From Bacillota bacterium (lineage in GTDB: Bacteria > Bacillota > Clostridia > Lachnospirales > Lachnospiraceae), in contig JAEWPN010000143.1 of the NCBI GenBank assembly GCA_023399455.1, forward strand, positions 1-45,017: 45,017 nt of DNA, written 5' to 3'. Each line of letters starts with the position of its first letter. Position 1 is the stretch's first letter. The translations under genes and the position numbers were made by a program. Under the pieces are notes generated by a model. That model searched no databases and was not told where the DNA came from. It was given only the letters and a program-made list of their open reading frames with translations. This document shows, one piece after another, positions 1 through 8,411 of this stretch.

Positions 1-71
1 TTAAGAACCTTATCAACAGTACCTCTGGATACATTTGCCAACTCTGCTATTTGCTTTATAGTAACAGGCAT
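1..71 (-). CDS. LacI-family transcriptional regulator (5' end only)
   Basis: Only the first 23 codons are in the window; the gene runs off the left edge. The translation starts MPVTIKQIAELANVSRGTVD, which is the helix-turn-helix of LacI/GalR-family repressors, including the typical VSRGTVDKVL recognition helix. The ATG at 71-69 is preceded by a strong GGAGGGG ribosome binding site. The gene diverges from the ketohexose operon, and operator-like palindromes lie between them, so it is probably the local repressor and may also control itself. The ligand-binding domain is not visible, so the effector sugar cannot be judged. Confidence 0.85.
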   Translation of the reverse strand, partial: MPVTIKQIAELANVSRGTVDKVL

Positions 72-113
72 AATAATACTCCCCTCCAGTAAAATCATAT
101 TTATTATTGTTTT

Positions 114-142
114 ATATTATCATGATAACAAAAGAATGTCCA
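114..142 (-). promoter_or_regulatory. Candidate promoter of the LacI-type regulator
   Basis: Reading the minus strand, TGGACA (142-137) is followed after 17 nt by TAATAT (119-114), a reasonable sigma-A promoter about 40 nt upstream of the regulator start codon. An imperfect operator (149-162) lies immediately upstream of the -35 element, which fits autoregulation. Confidence 0.5.
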
Positions 143-148
143 GATAAA

Positions 149-162
149 AGAGCACGAGCACA
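149..162. promoter_or_regulatory. Second operator-like half palindrome
   Basis: AGAGCACGAGCACA matches the perfect operator at 280-293 at 11 of 14 positions. The shared half site CGAGCACAAAA is identical in both. The spacing between the two sites is about 131 bp centre to centre, which would permit DNA looping by a tetrameric LacI-type repressor; looping is inference. Confidence 0.5.
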
Positions 163-237
163 AAAAGATAAAAAGCAACAAAAATTCATTATGCAATATA
201 AACAAAAAAAATATAAAAATATGTTATATATTAATAA

Positions 238-266
238 TTGATGCATTTTAAATTTAGTGTTACAAT
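238..266 (+). promoter_or_regulatory. Sigma-A promoter of the ketohexose operon
   Basis: TTGATG (238-243), a 17-nt spacer and TACAAT (261-266) make a near-consensus sigma-A promoter. The expected transcription start is near 273, just upstream of the operator at 280-293. Confidence 0.7.
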
Positions 267-279
267 GCAAATACAAAAA

Positions 280-293
280 TGTGCTCGAGCACA
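280..293. promoter_or_regulatory. Perfect 14-bp operator for the LacI-type repressor
   Basis: TGTGCTCGAGCACA is a perfect palindrome with a central CG, typical of LacI/GalR-family operators. It sits right after the predicted transcription start and before the first gene, where a bound repressor would block transcription. Confidence 0.7.
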
Positions 294-315
294 AAATGTA
301 AGGAGAAAAATAATT

Positions 316-1185
316 ATGAAAATTGGAACAGGTTATGCATATTGGGGAAATGATTGGAATTGCGATTATATACAGGTCACAAATAAAGTGGCGGATATTG
401 GTTTTGATATTTTAGAAATAGGAGCAGATCATTTATACCATATGTCCGATGAGGAAATCGAACGGCTCAAAGAAACAGGAAGACAAAGAAATATAGAATT
501 TACTACAAACAGCGGACCATCAAGAGAAAATGATTTAGCGTCACCTGATAAAGCAGTCAGAGAGCATGGTATTGATTATTTTATAAAAGTAATGCAAAAC
601 ATGAAAAAATTAGGATCTAAAATATTGGTAGGAGCTATATATTCTTTTTGGCCGTCCGATTTCGCTTATACAGATAAAGCGGCAGCATGGAAACACAGTA
701 TTGAAGCTTTAAAAGTACTGAGTAAAACGGCAGAGGAATTAAATATTGAAATAGCTTTAGAAGTTCTTAACAGAAATGAAAGTTATATATTAAATGAATG
801 TAAAGAGGCTATGGAGTACGTTGAAAAAATTGGGAGCAGAAGTATTACGGTTTTATTAGATACTTACCATATGAATATTGAAGAAGATGATATGTACGAG
901 GCACTCCGTAAAGCAGGAAAATTACTTGGACATGTTCATGTAGGAGAAAATAACAGGAAGCTACCGGGAATGAATAGCAGTATTGACTGGAAGAAAATTG
1001 GAAGGGCTTTAAAAGATATTAATTATGAAAAAGCGGTAGTAATGGAACCCTTTCTTTTGACTGGTGGAGAAGTAGGCCGCGATATTCGTGTATGGCGCGA
1101 TTTGAGCAATGGTGCTGACAGTGAGCAAATGGATAAATACATTAGTGAATCTTTGAAGTTTTTAAAAGGCTGTTTTGCGGGGTAA
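316..1185 (+). CDS. Ketose 3-epimerase (D-tagatose/D-psicose 3-epimerase family)
   Basis: This 289-residue TIM-barrel protein closely resembles clostridial D-psicose 3-epimerases, which interconvert free ketohexoses at C3 (fructose/psicose and tagatose/sorbose). Visible landmarks are YSFWPSDF (about 109-116), the catalytic and metal-binding Glu149 in LEVLNR, Asp182 and His185 in DTYHMNIEED, His208 and Arg214 in HVHVGENNRKLPG, and Glu244 in MEPF, followed by VWRDLSNGAD. All expected catalytic residues are present. I chose the ATG at 316 because AGGAG lies just upstream and the protein then begins MKIGTGYAYW like its relatives; an upstream in-frame ATG at 238 falls on the promoter. It is the first gene of the operon. 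The exact substrate is not fixed by sequence. Confidence 0.85.
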   Translation: MKIGTGYAYWGNDWNCDYIQVTNKVADIGFDILEIGADHLYHMSDEEIERLKETGRQRNIEFTTNSGPSRENDLASPDKAVREHGIDYFIKVMQNMKKLGSKILVGAIYSFWPSDFAYTDKAAAWKHSIEALKVLSKTAEELNIEIALEVLNRNESYILNECKEAMEYVEKIGSRSITVLLDTYHMNIEEDDMYEALRKAGKLLGHVHVGENNRKLPGMNSSIDWKKIGRALKDINYEKAVVMEPFLLTGGEVGRDIRVWRDLSNGADSEQMDKYISESLKFLKGCFAG

Positions 1186-1194
1186 GGAGAAAAT

Positions 1195-2130
1195 ATGACA
1201 GAAGTACTGATAATGGGCGAAATGCTCGTAGAAATAATGAGAACAGAAGAAGATGCTCAATTATATACGACAGATATATTTAGAGGACCATATCCAAGCG
1301 GCGCACCTGCAATTTTTATAGATACTGTTGCAAGGCTGGGGCACAAGACGGCCATTATAGGCGGTGTCGGAAAAGATGATTTCGGAAAGAATATCTTAGA
1401 CCGGTTAAAAAATGACGGAGTGGACTGCAGTTATGTGCTGGAAAGCGAAGAAAGAGCAACAGGAGTGGCGTTTGTGACCTATTTTAATGATGGTTCCAGG
1501 AAGTTTATATTCCATATGGGCAATACTCCGGCAGTGGAAGCAAAATCTCCGGATGTAGGCGATTTTAAAGATGTGAAATATATGCATATTATGGGATGCT
1601 CCCTTATGGCAAACAAAAGCTTTGCACAGGAAATACTAAAGACTATGAGGATGCTGGTGGCAAACGGAACCAAAATTTCCTTTGATCCAAATATTAGAAA
1701 AGAATTGTTTTCTGATGATTCTGTTTATGAAGTGGTAAATGAAGTTATAAAAAATACAAATGTATTTATGCCTGGAGTTGAGGAGCTGTTGTCTATAACT
1801 GGTGAGGCCAGTGTGGAATCGGCCGTTAGAGTGTGCTTTGAAAATCCAAAGCTGGAGATTTTGGCACTGAAAAATGGCTCTAAGGGAAGTATTATTTATA
1901 CAAGAGATCAAGTGGTCGAAATGGGTGTTTATAAAATTGAACAGAAAGATGCCACAGGAGCGGGTGACTGCTTTGACGGAGGATTTATTGCAGGATTGAT
2001 AGAAGGAAGAGATATATCGGAGGCTGCGAAGATGGGAGCTGCTGCCGGAGCATTAAATGCCGCCGCATTTGGACCTATGGAAGGAAATATTAGTCAGGAA
2101 ACAGTTTGGAAAATGATTAATGAAAATTAG
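1195..2130 (+). CDS. PfkB-family carbohydrate kinase
   Basis: This 311-residue ribokinase/PfkB kinase transfers phosphate from ATP to a sugar, here probably a ketohexose delivered by the epimerase. The first PfkB signature is GGVGKDDFG (56-64). The second is DATGAGDCFDGGF (252-264), containing the anion hole and the catalytic base Asp258. SFDPNIR (162-168) is also typical. Length and motifs are those of an intact enzyme. AAGGAGA precedes the ATG, nine bases after the epimerase stop. Family knowledge allows fructokinase, tagatose kinase or 2-keto-3-deoxygluconate kinase activity; the GatZ neighbour favours a ketohexose 6-kinase. Confidence 0.85.
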   Translation: MTEVLIMGEMLVEIMRTEEDAQLYTTDIFRGPYPSGAPAIFIDTVARLGHKTAIIGGVGKDDFGKNILDRLKNDGVDCSYVLESEERATGVAFVTYFNDGSRKFIFHMGNTPAVEAKSPDVGDFKDVKYMHIMGCSLMANKSFAQEILKTMRMLVANGTKISFDPNIRKELFSDDSVYEVVNEVIKNTNVFMPGVEELLSITGEASVESAVRVCFENPKLEILALKNGSKGSIIYTRDQVVEMGVYKIEQKDATGAGDCFDGGFIAGLIEGRDISEAAKMGAAAGALNAAAFGPMEGNISQETVWKMINEN

Positions 2131-2140
2131 GAGAGCAGCC

Positions 2141-3466
2141 ATGAAAGACTCAATAAGATATATGATAGAAAGGCGCAGCGCAGGAGTGCCGTGTGGTATC
2201 GCTTCTTTTTGTACGGCCAATGAATTAGTGATCGAAGCTGTTTTGGAGCAGGCAAAAAGGAACGGCGATGTGGCATTGATTGAAGCCACTGCTAATCAGG
2301 TGAATCAATTTGGAGGATATACAGGAATGAAACCAATTGATTTCAAAAGATTTGTTTATCAAATAGCAGATAAAATATATTTTCCCGAAGAAAATATTAT
2401 TTTAGGCGGTGATCATCTTGGTCCCCTTATATGGACCGGCGAAAATGAAGGCGCGGCTATGGAAAAATCAAAAGAGCTTGTCAGACAGTTTGTGAAAGCG
2501 GGTTATAAAAAAATACATTTGGATACAAGTATGCGTCTTGCCAGTGATTCTATTGATGAGAAGCTATCCGATGAAGTAATCGCCCGCAGAGGCGCTGAAC
2601 TATATAAGGTATGCGAAGAAGCATATCAGGAGTTGTTGAAAGAAAATCCTTCGGAGGCCAGACCTGTTTATATCATTGGCAGTGAGGTCCCGATACCGGG
2701 AGGCGCACAGGAAGAGGAAGAAAGTATCACTGTCACCAAGCCTCAGGACGTGGAAAATACTCTGGAAGTTTATAGGAAAGAGTTTGAAAAAGCCGGGATT
2801 GACAAAGCGTTTGAAAATGTGATTGGAATTGTTGTCCAGCCGGGTGTGGAATTCGGAGATGCGGAAATCTTTCACTATGACAGGTACAATGCCAAAGAAC
2901 TCTGTGATTCTGTTAAAAAATACGAAGGTATCGTATTGGAAGGACATTCTACTGATTATCAGTCTCCTCAGAACCTGCGAATGATGGTAGAAGACGGTAT
3001 CGCTATATTAAAAGTTGGGCCGGCACTTACTTTTGCACTCAGAGAAGGGTTGTTTGCTTTAAGCCGTATAGAAGAAGAATTAATAACGAGAGAAAAACGG
3101 GCCAATTTTATTGATGTATTGGAAGATGTTATGGTGAGTAATCCGGAAAATTGGAAGAAGCACTATCATGGATCTGAGAAGGAACTGCAAATAAAAAGAA
3201 AGTATAGTTTTTCTGATAGATGCCGCTACTATTTTGCTCAGCCTGAAATTATAAAAAGTATGGAAAAGTTATTTGATAACCTTGATAGCGTCGAGATACC
3301 TCTTAGTTTATTGCAGCAGTATATGCCGCTGCAATATATAAAGGTCAGAGATAAAAAACTCAATATGAAGGCACGTGAACTGGCAAAGGATAATATAAAG
3401 ATGTTGATTGAGGATTATAACTATGCAGTGAGACCAGGTCATATTATCGGCGGCATATTTGTATAG
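2141..3466 (+). CDS. kbaZ: GatZ/KbaZ-type D-tagatose-bisphosphate pathway protein
   Basis: This 441-residue protein matches E. coli KbaZ/GatZ along its whole length: IEATANQVNQFGGYTGM (about 48-64), ILGGDHLGP, KKIHLDTSM, VIGIVVQPGVEF, EGHSTDYQSPQ and ILKVGPALTFALRE. The family was first known as the non-catalytic partner of the class II tagatose-1,6-bisphosphate aldolase. Some members are reported to be D-tagatose-6-phosphate 4-epimerases that yield fructose 6-phosphate, and either role fits. I chose the ATG at 2141 because AGGAG (2129-2133) is seven bases upstream. The in-frame ATG at 2120 lies inside the kinase gene. A matching GatY/KbaY-type aldolase is encoded at 7179. Confidence 0.88.
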   Translation: MKDSIRYMIERRSAGVPCGIASFCTANELVIEAVLEQAKRNGDVALIEATANQVNQFGGYTGMKPIDFKRFVYQIADKIYFPEENIILGGDHLGPLIWTGENEGAAMEKSKELVRQFVKAGYKKIHLDTSMRLASDSIDEKLSDEVIARRGAELYKVCEEAYQELLKENPSEARPVYIIGSEVPIPGGAQEEEESITVTKPQDVENTLEVYRKEFEKAGIDKAFENVIGIVVQPGVEFGDAEIFHYDRYNAKELCDSVKKYEGIVLEGHSTDYQSPQNLRMMVEDGIAILKVGPALTFALREGLFALSRIEEELITREKRANFIDVLEDVMVSNPENWKKHYHGSEKELQIKRKYSFSDRCRYYFAQPEIIKSMEKLFDNLDSVEIPLSLLQQYMPLQYIKVRDKKLNMKARELAKDNIKMLIEDYNYAVRPGHIIGGIFV

Positions 3467-3481
3467 GGAAGGAGAAAAAAG

Positions 3482-4984
3482 ATGGAGCAATATCGTTTGG
3501 AAGTGAAAAATTTACACAAAAGATTTCCAGGAGTATACGCGGTAAAAGGTGTAAGCTTTCAAATAAAGCCCGGCGAAGTACATGCTCTTGTCGGTGAAAA
3601 TGGAGCCGGGAAATCCACGCTCATGAAAATGATAACTGGAGAATATATTCCGGATGAAGGAGAAGTCTATCATAATGGGAAACTATTGAAAAATAGATCT
3701 ATGTCAGACTCTCAAAAAGAAGGAATTGCGATGATTCATCAGGAACTCGCTCCGTTGCCGGATATGAGTATAGCACAAAACATTTTTTTGGGACAGGAAA
3801 AAATGAAAGGCCGGTTTTTAAATGACAAATTAATGAATAAAGAAGCCGCAGAAATATTAAAAGAATACGGTATGCTTTATGATCCTAAAACGAAGGTCGG
3901 CAAATTGAGCGTAGCTCAAATTCAAATGCTGGAGATTATAAAATCTGTCAGGAAGAATGCGGATATCATAATCATGGATGAGCCTACATCGTCGTTATCT
4001 GATGAAGAATCCCTGAAATTGTTTCAGATTATCGAAGATTTGAAAAAGAAAAATGTTGCTATTATTTATATTTCTCACCGCTTGGATGAGATATTAAGGC
4101 TTTCGGATCAAATTACGGTCCTTCGCGATGGAGAATATATCGAAACAGTGTCCGCAGAAGGTGTAACCAAAGATGAATTAGTGGAAATGATGGTCGGCAG
4201 GACACTGGATAAGATTTATCCCAAGGAAGATGTAAAAATGGGAGATGTGTTGTTTCAAGTAAAAAATCTTACATCAAAAGGCGTATTTGAAAACGTTAGT
4301 TTTGAGGTGCGTTCCGGAGAAATTTTAGGGATATCGGGATTAATGGGTGCGGGACGCAGTGAAATTATGAATGCCATATTCGGTATTGACAGATATGACA
4401 GCGGAGAAATCATTTTAGAAGGCAAAAGTTTGAAGATCAAATCTCCTAAGGATGCCATCAATAATAAAATAGCTATGGTCAGTGAAGATAGAAAACTTTA
4501 TGGATTAGTATTATGCCGTTCCATAAAGGAAAATGTTTCCCTTCCAAATCTGGATACCCAATATAAAGCTCCTTTTATTAATGAAAAAAAAGAAAAGGAT
4601 ACGGTGAAGGAATACGAACAGTCGCTTGCCATAAAATGTGCGGACATCAACGTTAATGTAGGAACACTGAGCGGAGGCAATCAACAAAAGGTAGTTCTGG
4701 CGAAGTGGCTGCTATCAGATCCTAAGGTATTAATCTTAGACGAACCCACAAGGGGCATTGATGTAGGAGCCAAATTTGAAATATATAAAATAATGGTAGA
4801 ATTGGCGAAAAGAGGAATTGCTATTATTATGATCTCTTCGGAATTGCCGGAGGTAATGGGAATGAGTGACCGTATACTGGTAGTTTCTAACGGTAAAGTT
4901 ACCGGCTGTTTTTCAAAAGAAGACGTTGATTCGGGGAAAATCACACAGAAAAACTTGTTAAGCAGCGCATTACAGGAAGTATAG
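3482..4984 (+). CDS. Sugar ABC transporter ATPase, RbsA/MglA type
   Basis: The 500-residue protein contains two fused ABC ATPase domains, as in ribose and galactose importers. Domain 1 has Walker A GENGAGKST (38-46), the signature LSVAQ (142-146) and Walker B IIIMDEPTSS with Asp166-Glu167. Domain 2 has a degenerate Walker A (LMGAGRSE) lacking the lysine, as usual in this family, the signature LSGGNQQ (396-402) and LILDEPTRGIDVGAK. It energises uptake together with the permease and lipoprotein that follow. GGAAGGAG lies just upstream of its ATG. The transported sugar is inferred from context only. Confidence 0.9.
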   Translation: MEQYRLEVKNLHKRFPGVYAVKGVSFQIKPGEVHALVGENGAGKSTLMKMITGEYIPDEGEVYHNGKLLKNRSMSDSQKEGIAMIHQELAPLPDMSIAQNIFLGQEKMKGRFLNDKLMNKEAAEILKEYGMLYDPKTKVGKLSVAQIQMLEIIKSVRKNADIIIMDEPTSSLSDEESLKLFQIIEDLKKKNVAIIYISHRLDEILRLSDQITVLRDGEYIETVSAEGVTKDELVEMMVGRTLDKIYPKEDVKMGDVLFQVKNLTSKGVFENVSFEVRSGEILGISGLMGAGRSEIMNAIFGIDRYDSGEIILEGKSLKIKSPKDAINNKIAMVSEDRKLYGLVLCRSIKENVSLPNLDTQYKAPFINEKKEKDTVKEYEQSLAIKCADINVNVGTLSGGNQQKVVLAKWLLSDPKVLILDEPTRGIDVGAKFEIYKIMVELAKRGIAIIMISSELPEVMGMSDRILVVSNGKVTGCFSKEDVDSGKITQKNLLSSALQEV

Positions 4985-4996
4985 GAGGATGGAAAA

Positions 4997-5938
4997 TTGA
5001 AAAAGGAACAGAAATTATCTAACATAGATTTTGCTCAAAAATATGGGATTCTGTTGGTGCTGCTAATCATGTGGTTGATTTTACTGTGTGTTTCTCCAAC
5101 ATTTAGAACAATGGATAATGCAGTAAATATTCTGAGGCAGGTATCTGTAAACGGTATAATAGCTATCGGTATGACCTTTGTGATTATGACCGGAGGTATT
5201 GACTTGACAGTAGGGTCTTTAATTGCCGTATCCGGTGTTGTGGCAGGAAGTATTCTGGTCGCTAATCCTAATGGGGTGATAGTGGCCATACTCGCAGCGT
5301 TGCTGGCATGCGGTCTATTTGGTGCCATGAATGGATTCTTTGTAGCACATATGAAAGTCCCTGCCTTTGTTGCAACATTAGCAGGAATGACGATAGCCAG
5401 AGGATTTGCATATGTATATTCGGACGGTAAGCCTTACACATTGGCCTCGGAAGGATTCAGCTATATTGGGAAAGGCAGTGTACCGATTATTATCTTTCTG
5501 ATCATTGCATTTTTGTCTCACATTTTGTTAAGCAAGATGAAATTCGGCCGATACATTTATGCCACCGGAGGCAATATCAAAGCAGCTGGCGCCTCGGGTG
5601 TTAATGTAAAGAAAGTATTGCTCAAAGTATATATATTAGGTGGTGTTTTAGCAGGTATTGCAGGAATCGTATTAGCATCCAGAACGAACTCCGGGCAGCC
5701 GGCAGTGGGTGTCGCTTACGAAACGGATGCAATTGCTGCCGCGGTAATCGGGGGAACTAGCATGACAGGAGGCGTTGGCACTATTGGAGGCACATTAATT
5801 GGTATCTTGATTATCGGGACGTTAAATAATGGCTTAAATCTCCTGGATGTATCCTCTTACTACCAACAGATCATCAAAGGGTTGATTATTCTTGGGGCTG
5901 TATGCTTTGATATCCGTTCCAAGGATTCATCAAAATAA
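4997..5938 (+). CDS. Sugar ABC transporter permease, RbsC type
   Basis: This 313-residue, highly hydrophobic membrane protein belongs to the BPD_transp_2/RbsC family: GMTFVIMTGGIDLTVGS near residue 60, KFGRYIYATGGN near 190, and AAVIGGTSMTGGVGTIGGT near 250 are family hallmarks. It forms the membrane channel used with the RbsA-like ATPase. The start is a TTG at 4997: AGGAGG (4983-4988) is eight bases upstream. The ATG at 4989 opens only MEN before a stop, so it is not the start. The TTG may lower permease output relative to the ATPase, but that is inference. Confidence 0.88.
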   Translation: MKKEQKLSNIDFAQKYGILLVLLIMWLILLCVSPTFRTMDNAVNILRQVSVNGIIAIGMTFVIMTGGIDLTVGSLIAVSGVVAGSILVANPNGVIVAILAALLACGLFGAMNGFFVAHMKVPAFVATLAGMTIARGFAYVYSDGKPYTLASEGFSYIGKGSVPIIIFLIIAFLSHILLSKMKFGRYIYATGGNIKAAGASGVNVKKVLLKVYILGGVLAGIAGIVLASRTNSGQPAVGVAYETDAIAAAVIGGTSMTGGVGTIGGTLIGILIIGTLNNGLNLLDVSSYYQQIIKGLIILGAVCFDIRSKDSSK

Positions 5939-5971
5939 ATTATAGTAAGTACAAAAAGAAAGGGAAGAACT

Positions 5972-7009
5972 ATGAAAATGAAAAAGGTATTGGCAGTGGT
6001 AATGGCGGGCATGATGGTATTGGGACTCGCAGCCTGCGGAGGAAGCAGCGCGGGAACAGAACAGCAGAATATTCAGGAAAGTGCTGGAGAGGTAACAGAA
6101 GAAGTAACAGAAGAAGTAACGGAAGAAGCAACGGAAGAGGCATCGCAGGAGGCAGGAGGAATAGCGCTGAAAGTCGGAGTATTGATGAAAACGATGTCCG
6201 ATACTTATTCTAATAAACTTGGGACTACAATTGAAAGCTACATGGAATCTGACTACCCGGATTCAACTTTGTACTTAATGGATGGACAGGCTGATATTGC
6301 GAAGCAGATTTCTCAGGCAGAAGATTTAATTGCAAAACAGGTCGACGTTATTGTTCTGAATCCTCAAGATGCGGATGGTTCCGCACAGGTATTGGATCTG
6401 GCAGCTGCAGCAGGCATCCCTGTTGTGGAAGTGAATACGGAAACGACAAGAACGGATTATGCGGCATTTGTAGGCTCTGAAGACATTGAAGCCGGTGAAA
6501 TAATGGGCAGATTTGTTTCCAAACAATTAGGCGGCGAAGGAAAGATTGCCATCTTGGAAGGCGAAATGGGACAAAGCGCTCAGATTAAGAGATATGAAGG
6601 CCTTCAAAATACAATACTTAGTGAAGAGGGAATTGAATGTGTGGCAACTCTCTCTGCCAATTGGTCAAGAAGTACAGCAATGTCTACCACGGAAGACTGG
6701 TTAGGAAAATATCAGGATTTAAAAGCGATTATATGTGAAAATGATGACATGGCTATGGGCGCATTGCAGGCATGTGAATCACAGGGCAGGGAAATGATCA
6801 TCATTGGAACAGACGGAATTCCGGATGCGCTTCAGGCGGTAAAAGACGGACGTTTAAGTGCTTCGGTTCTTCAGGATGCAAAGGGACAGGCGACAGCGGC
6901 TATAGACGTGGCGGTTAAAGTTGCCAGCGGAGAAGAAGTGGAAAGCAGATATAAAGTTGATTTTCAGCTTATTACAATCGATAACGTCGATGATTTTCTT
7001 ACAGAATAA
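5972..7009 (+). CDS. Sugar-binding lipoprotein of the ABC transporter
   Basis: The 345-residue product begins with a lipoprotein signal peptide (Lys-rich start, hydrophobic core, lipobox LAAC with Cys22), so it is anchored outside the membrane. An acidic linker with repeated EEVT/EEAT units follows at about 37-56. The remainder is a periplasmic-binding protein type 1 fold (Peripla_BP_4, ribose/galactose type): LKVGVLMKTMSD, VLNPQDADGS, VVEVNTET, AFVGSEDIEAG, IICENDDMAMGA and IIIGTDGIPDAL. It captures the sugar for the RbsA/RbsC-like importer encoded upstream. GGGAAG precedes the ATG. The exact ligand is unknown. Confidence 0.9.
   Translation: MKMKKVLAVVMAGMMVLGLAACGGSSAGTEQQNIQESAGEVTEEVTEEVTEEATEEASQEAGGIALKVGVLMKTMSDTYSNKLGTTIESYMESDYPDSTLYLMDGQADIAKQISQAEDLIAKQVDVIVLNPQDADGSAQVLDLAAAAGIPVVEVNTETTRTDYAAFVGSEDIEAGEIMGRFVSKQLGGEGKIAILEGEMGQSAQIKRYEGLQNTILSEEGIECVATLSANWSRSTAMSTTEDWLGKYQDLKAIICENDDMAMGALQACESQGREMIIIGTDGIPDALQAVKDGRLSASVLQDAKGQATAAIDVAVKVASGEEVESRYKVDFQLITIDNVDDFLTE
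6089..6150 (+). repeat. Acidic linker repeat in the binding lipoprotein
   Basis: Imperfect 12-base units (gaagtaacagaa and variants) repeat about five times and encode EEVT/EEAT units. They form a flexible spacer between the lipid anchor and the sugar-binding domain and could vary in number between strains. Confidence 0.7.
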
Positions 7010-7037
7010 CTTTGTAGAATATCATTAAGTATAAGAA

Positions 7038-7080
7038 AAAAGTAAACGGGAGAGAAATCACTTTGTTTACTTTTCTCTTT
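7038..7080 (+). terminator. Weak terminator-like hairpin after the binding lipoprotein gene
   Basis: AAAAGTAAAC (7038-7047) and GTTTACTTTT (7065-7074) can pair as a 10-bp AT-rich stem with a T-rich tail. AGAGAAA (7051-7057) can alternatively pair with TTTCTCT (7072-7078). It probably causes partial termination or mRNA processing between the transporter genes and the aldolase. Confidence 0.4.
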
Positions 7081-7145
7081 TGTATATAGGGAAGCAATTT
7101 GAGAACTGAGAATATACAAACAAGATTTTGTACCTGCGGCGATAA

Positions 7146-8033
<888 letters not shown>

Positions 8034-8095
8034 TTGAGTAAAAATATCGGACTTGAGTTGTCATACACGGAAATCGATTTTCAAATTCCATAAGA

Positions 8096-8141
8096 AGCGG
8101 CGCCGCTTATCCTTGCAGATGAGCCGGTTGCCGCTGTTTTT
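8096..8141 (+). terminator. Possible intrinsic terminator of the ketohexose operon
   Basis: AGCGGC (8096-8101) can pair with GCCGCT (8130-8135), directly followed by GTTTTT. The 28-nt loop is long, and the left arm is also part of a self-complementary palindrome, so the fold is uncertain. Confidence 0.4.
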
Positions 8142-8217
8142 GCAGTGACTTGATTTTTTTGATATTATTCTTTTGAAGAAAATTATTATCCATAAATTTG
8201 AATAAAAATTAATTTAT

Positions 8218-8246
8218 TTGCAAATAAGGTACAAATGAGGTATAAA
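8218..8246 (+). promoter_or_regulatory. Sigma-A promoter of the GGDEF-EAL gene
   Basis: TTGCAA (8218-8223), a 17-nt spacer and TATAAA (8241-8246) form a good sigma-A promoter about 65 nt upstream of the small leader ORF and 165 nt upstream of the GGDEF-EAL start. Confidence 0.6.
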
Positions 8247-8312
8247 TATGATAGGAATATGATAAAAATATGAAAATTATTATACTTTTACTTTCTTATT
8301 GGGAGGAGTATA

Positions 8313-8381
8313 ATGGAAAATAGAATAGCAATAAAAAAAGAACGAAATGATATGCTTTTATGTGGAAGCCACTTCTATTAA
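8313..8381 (+). CDS. Possible 22-residue leader peptide
   Basis: A strong GGGAGGAG (8301-8308) precedes an ATG that opens 22 codons (MENRIAIKKERNDMLLCGSH, then FY) and stops 30 nt before the GGDEF-EAL start codon. No family is recognised. The peptide is basic and lacks a run of one amino acid, so classical attenuation is not evident. It might couple translation to the downstream gene, or be a chance ORF. Confidence 0.4.
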   Translation: MENRIAIKKERNDMLLCGSHFY

Positions 8382-8411
8382 AAAGAGTATATGGATATAG
8401 AGGAGTTTCTT

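Larger units (their letters stand above)
8034..8411 (+). other. Intergenic region before the GGDEF-EAL gene
   Basis: This 378-nt stretch contains, in order, a GC-rich palindrome (AAGCGGCGCCGCTT, 8095-8108), a possible terminator ending near 8141, a very AT-rich tract, a good sigma-A promoter (8218-8246), and a 22-codon ORF with a strong ribosome binding site. No larger gene is supported. Confidence 0.6.

Noticed and set aside
8095..8108. Perfect palindrome AAGCGGCGCCGCTT as a possible operator.
   Set aside because: It lies 280 nt before the next start and overlaps a plausible terminator stem, so no regulator can be supported.
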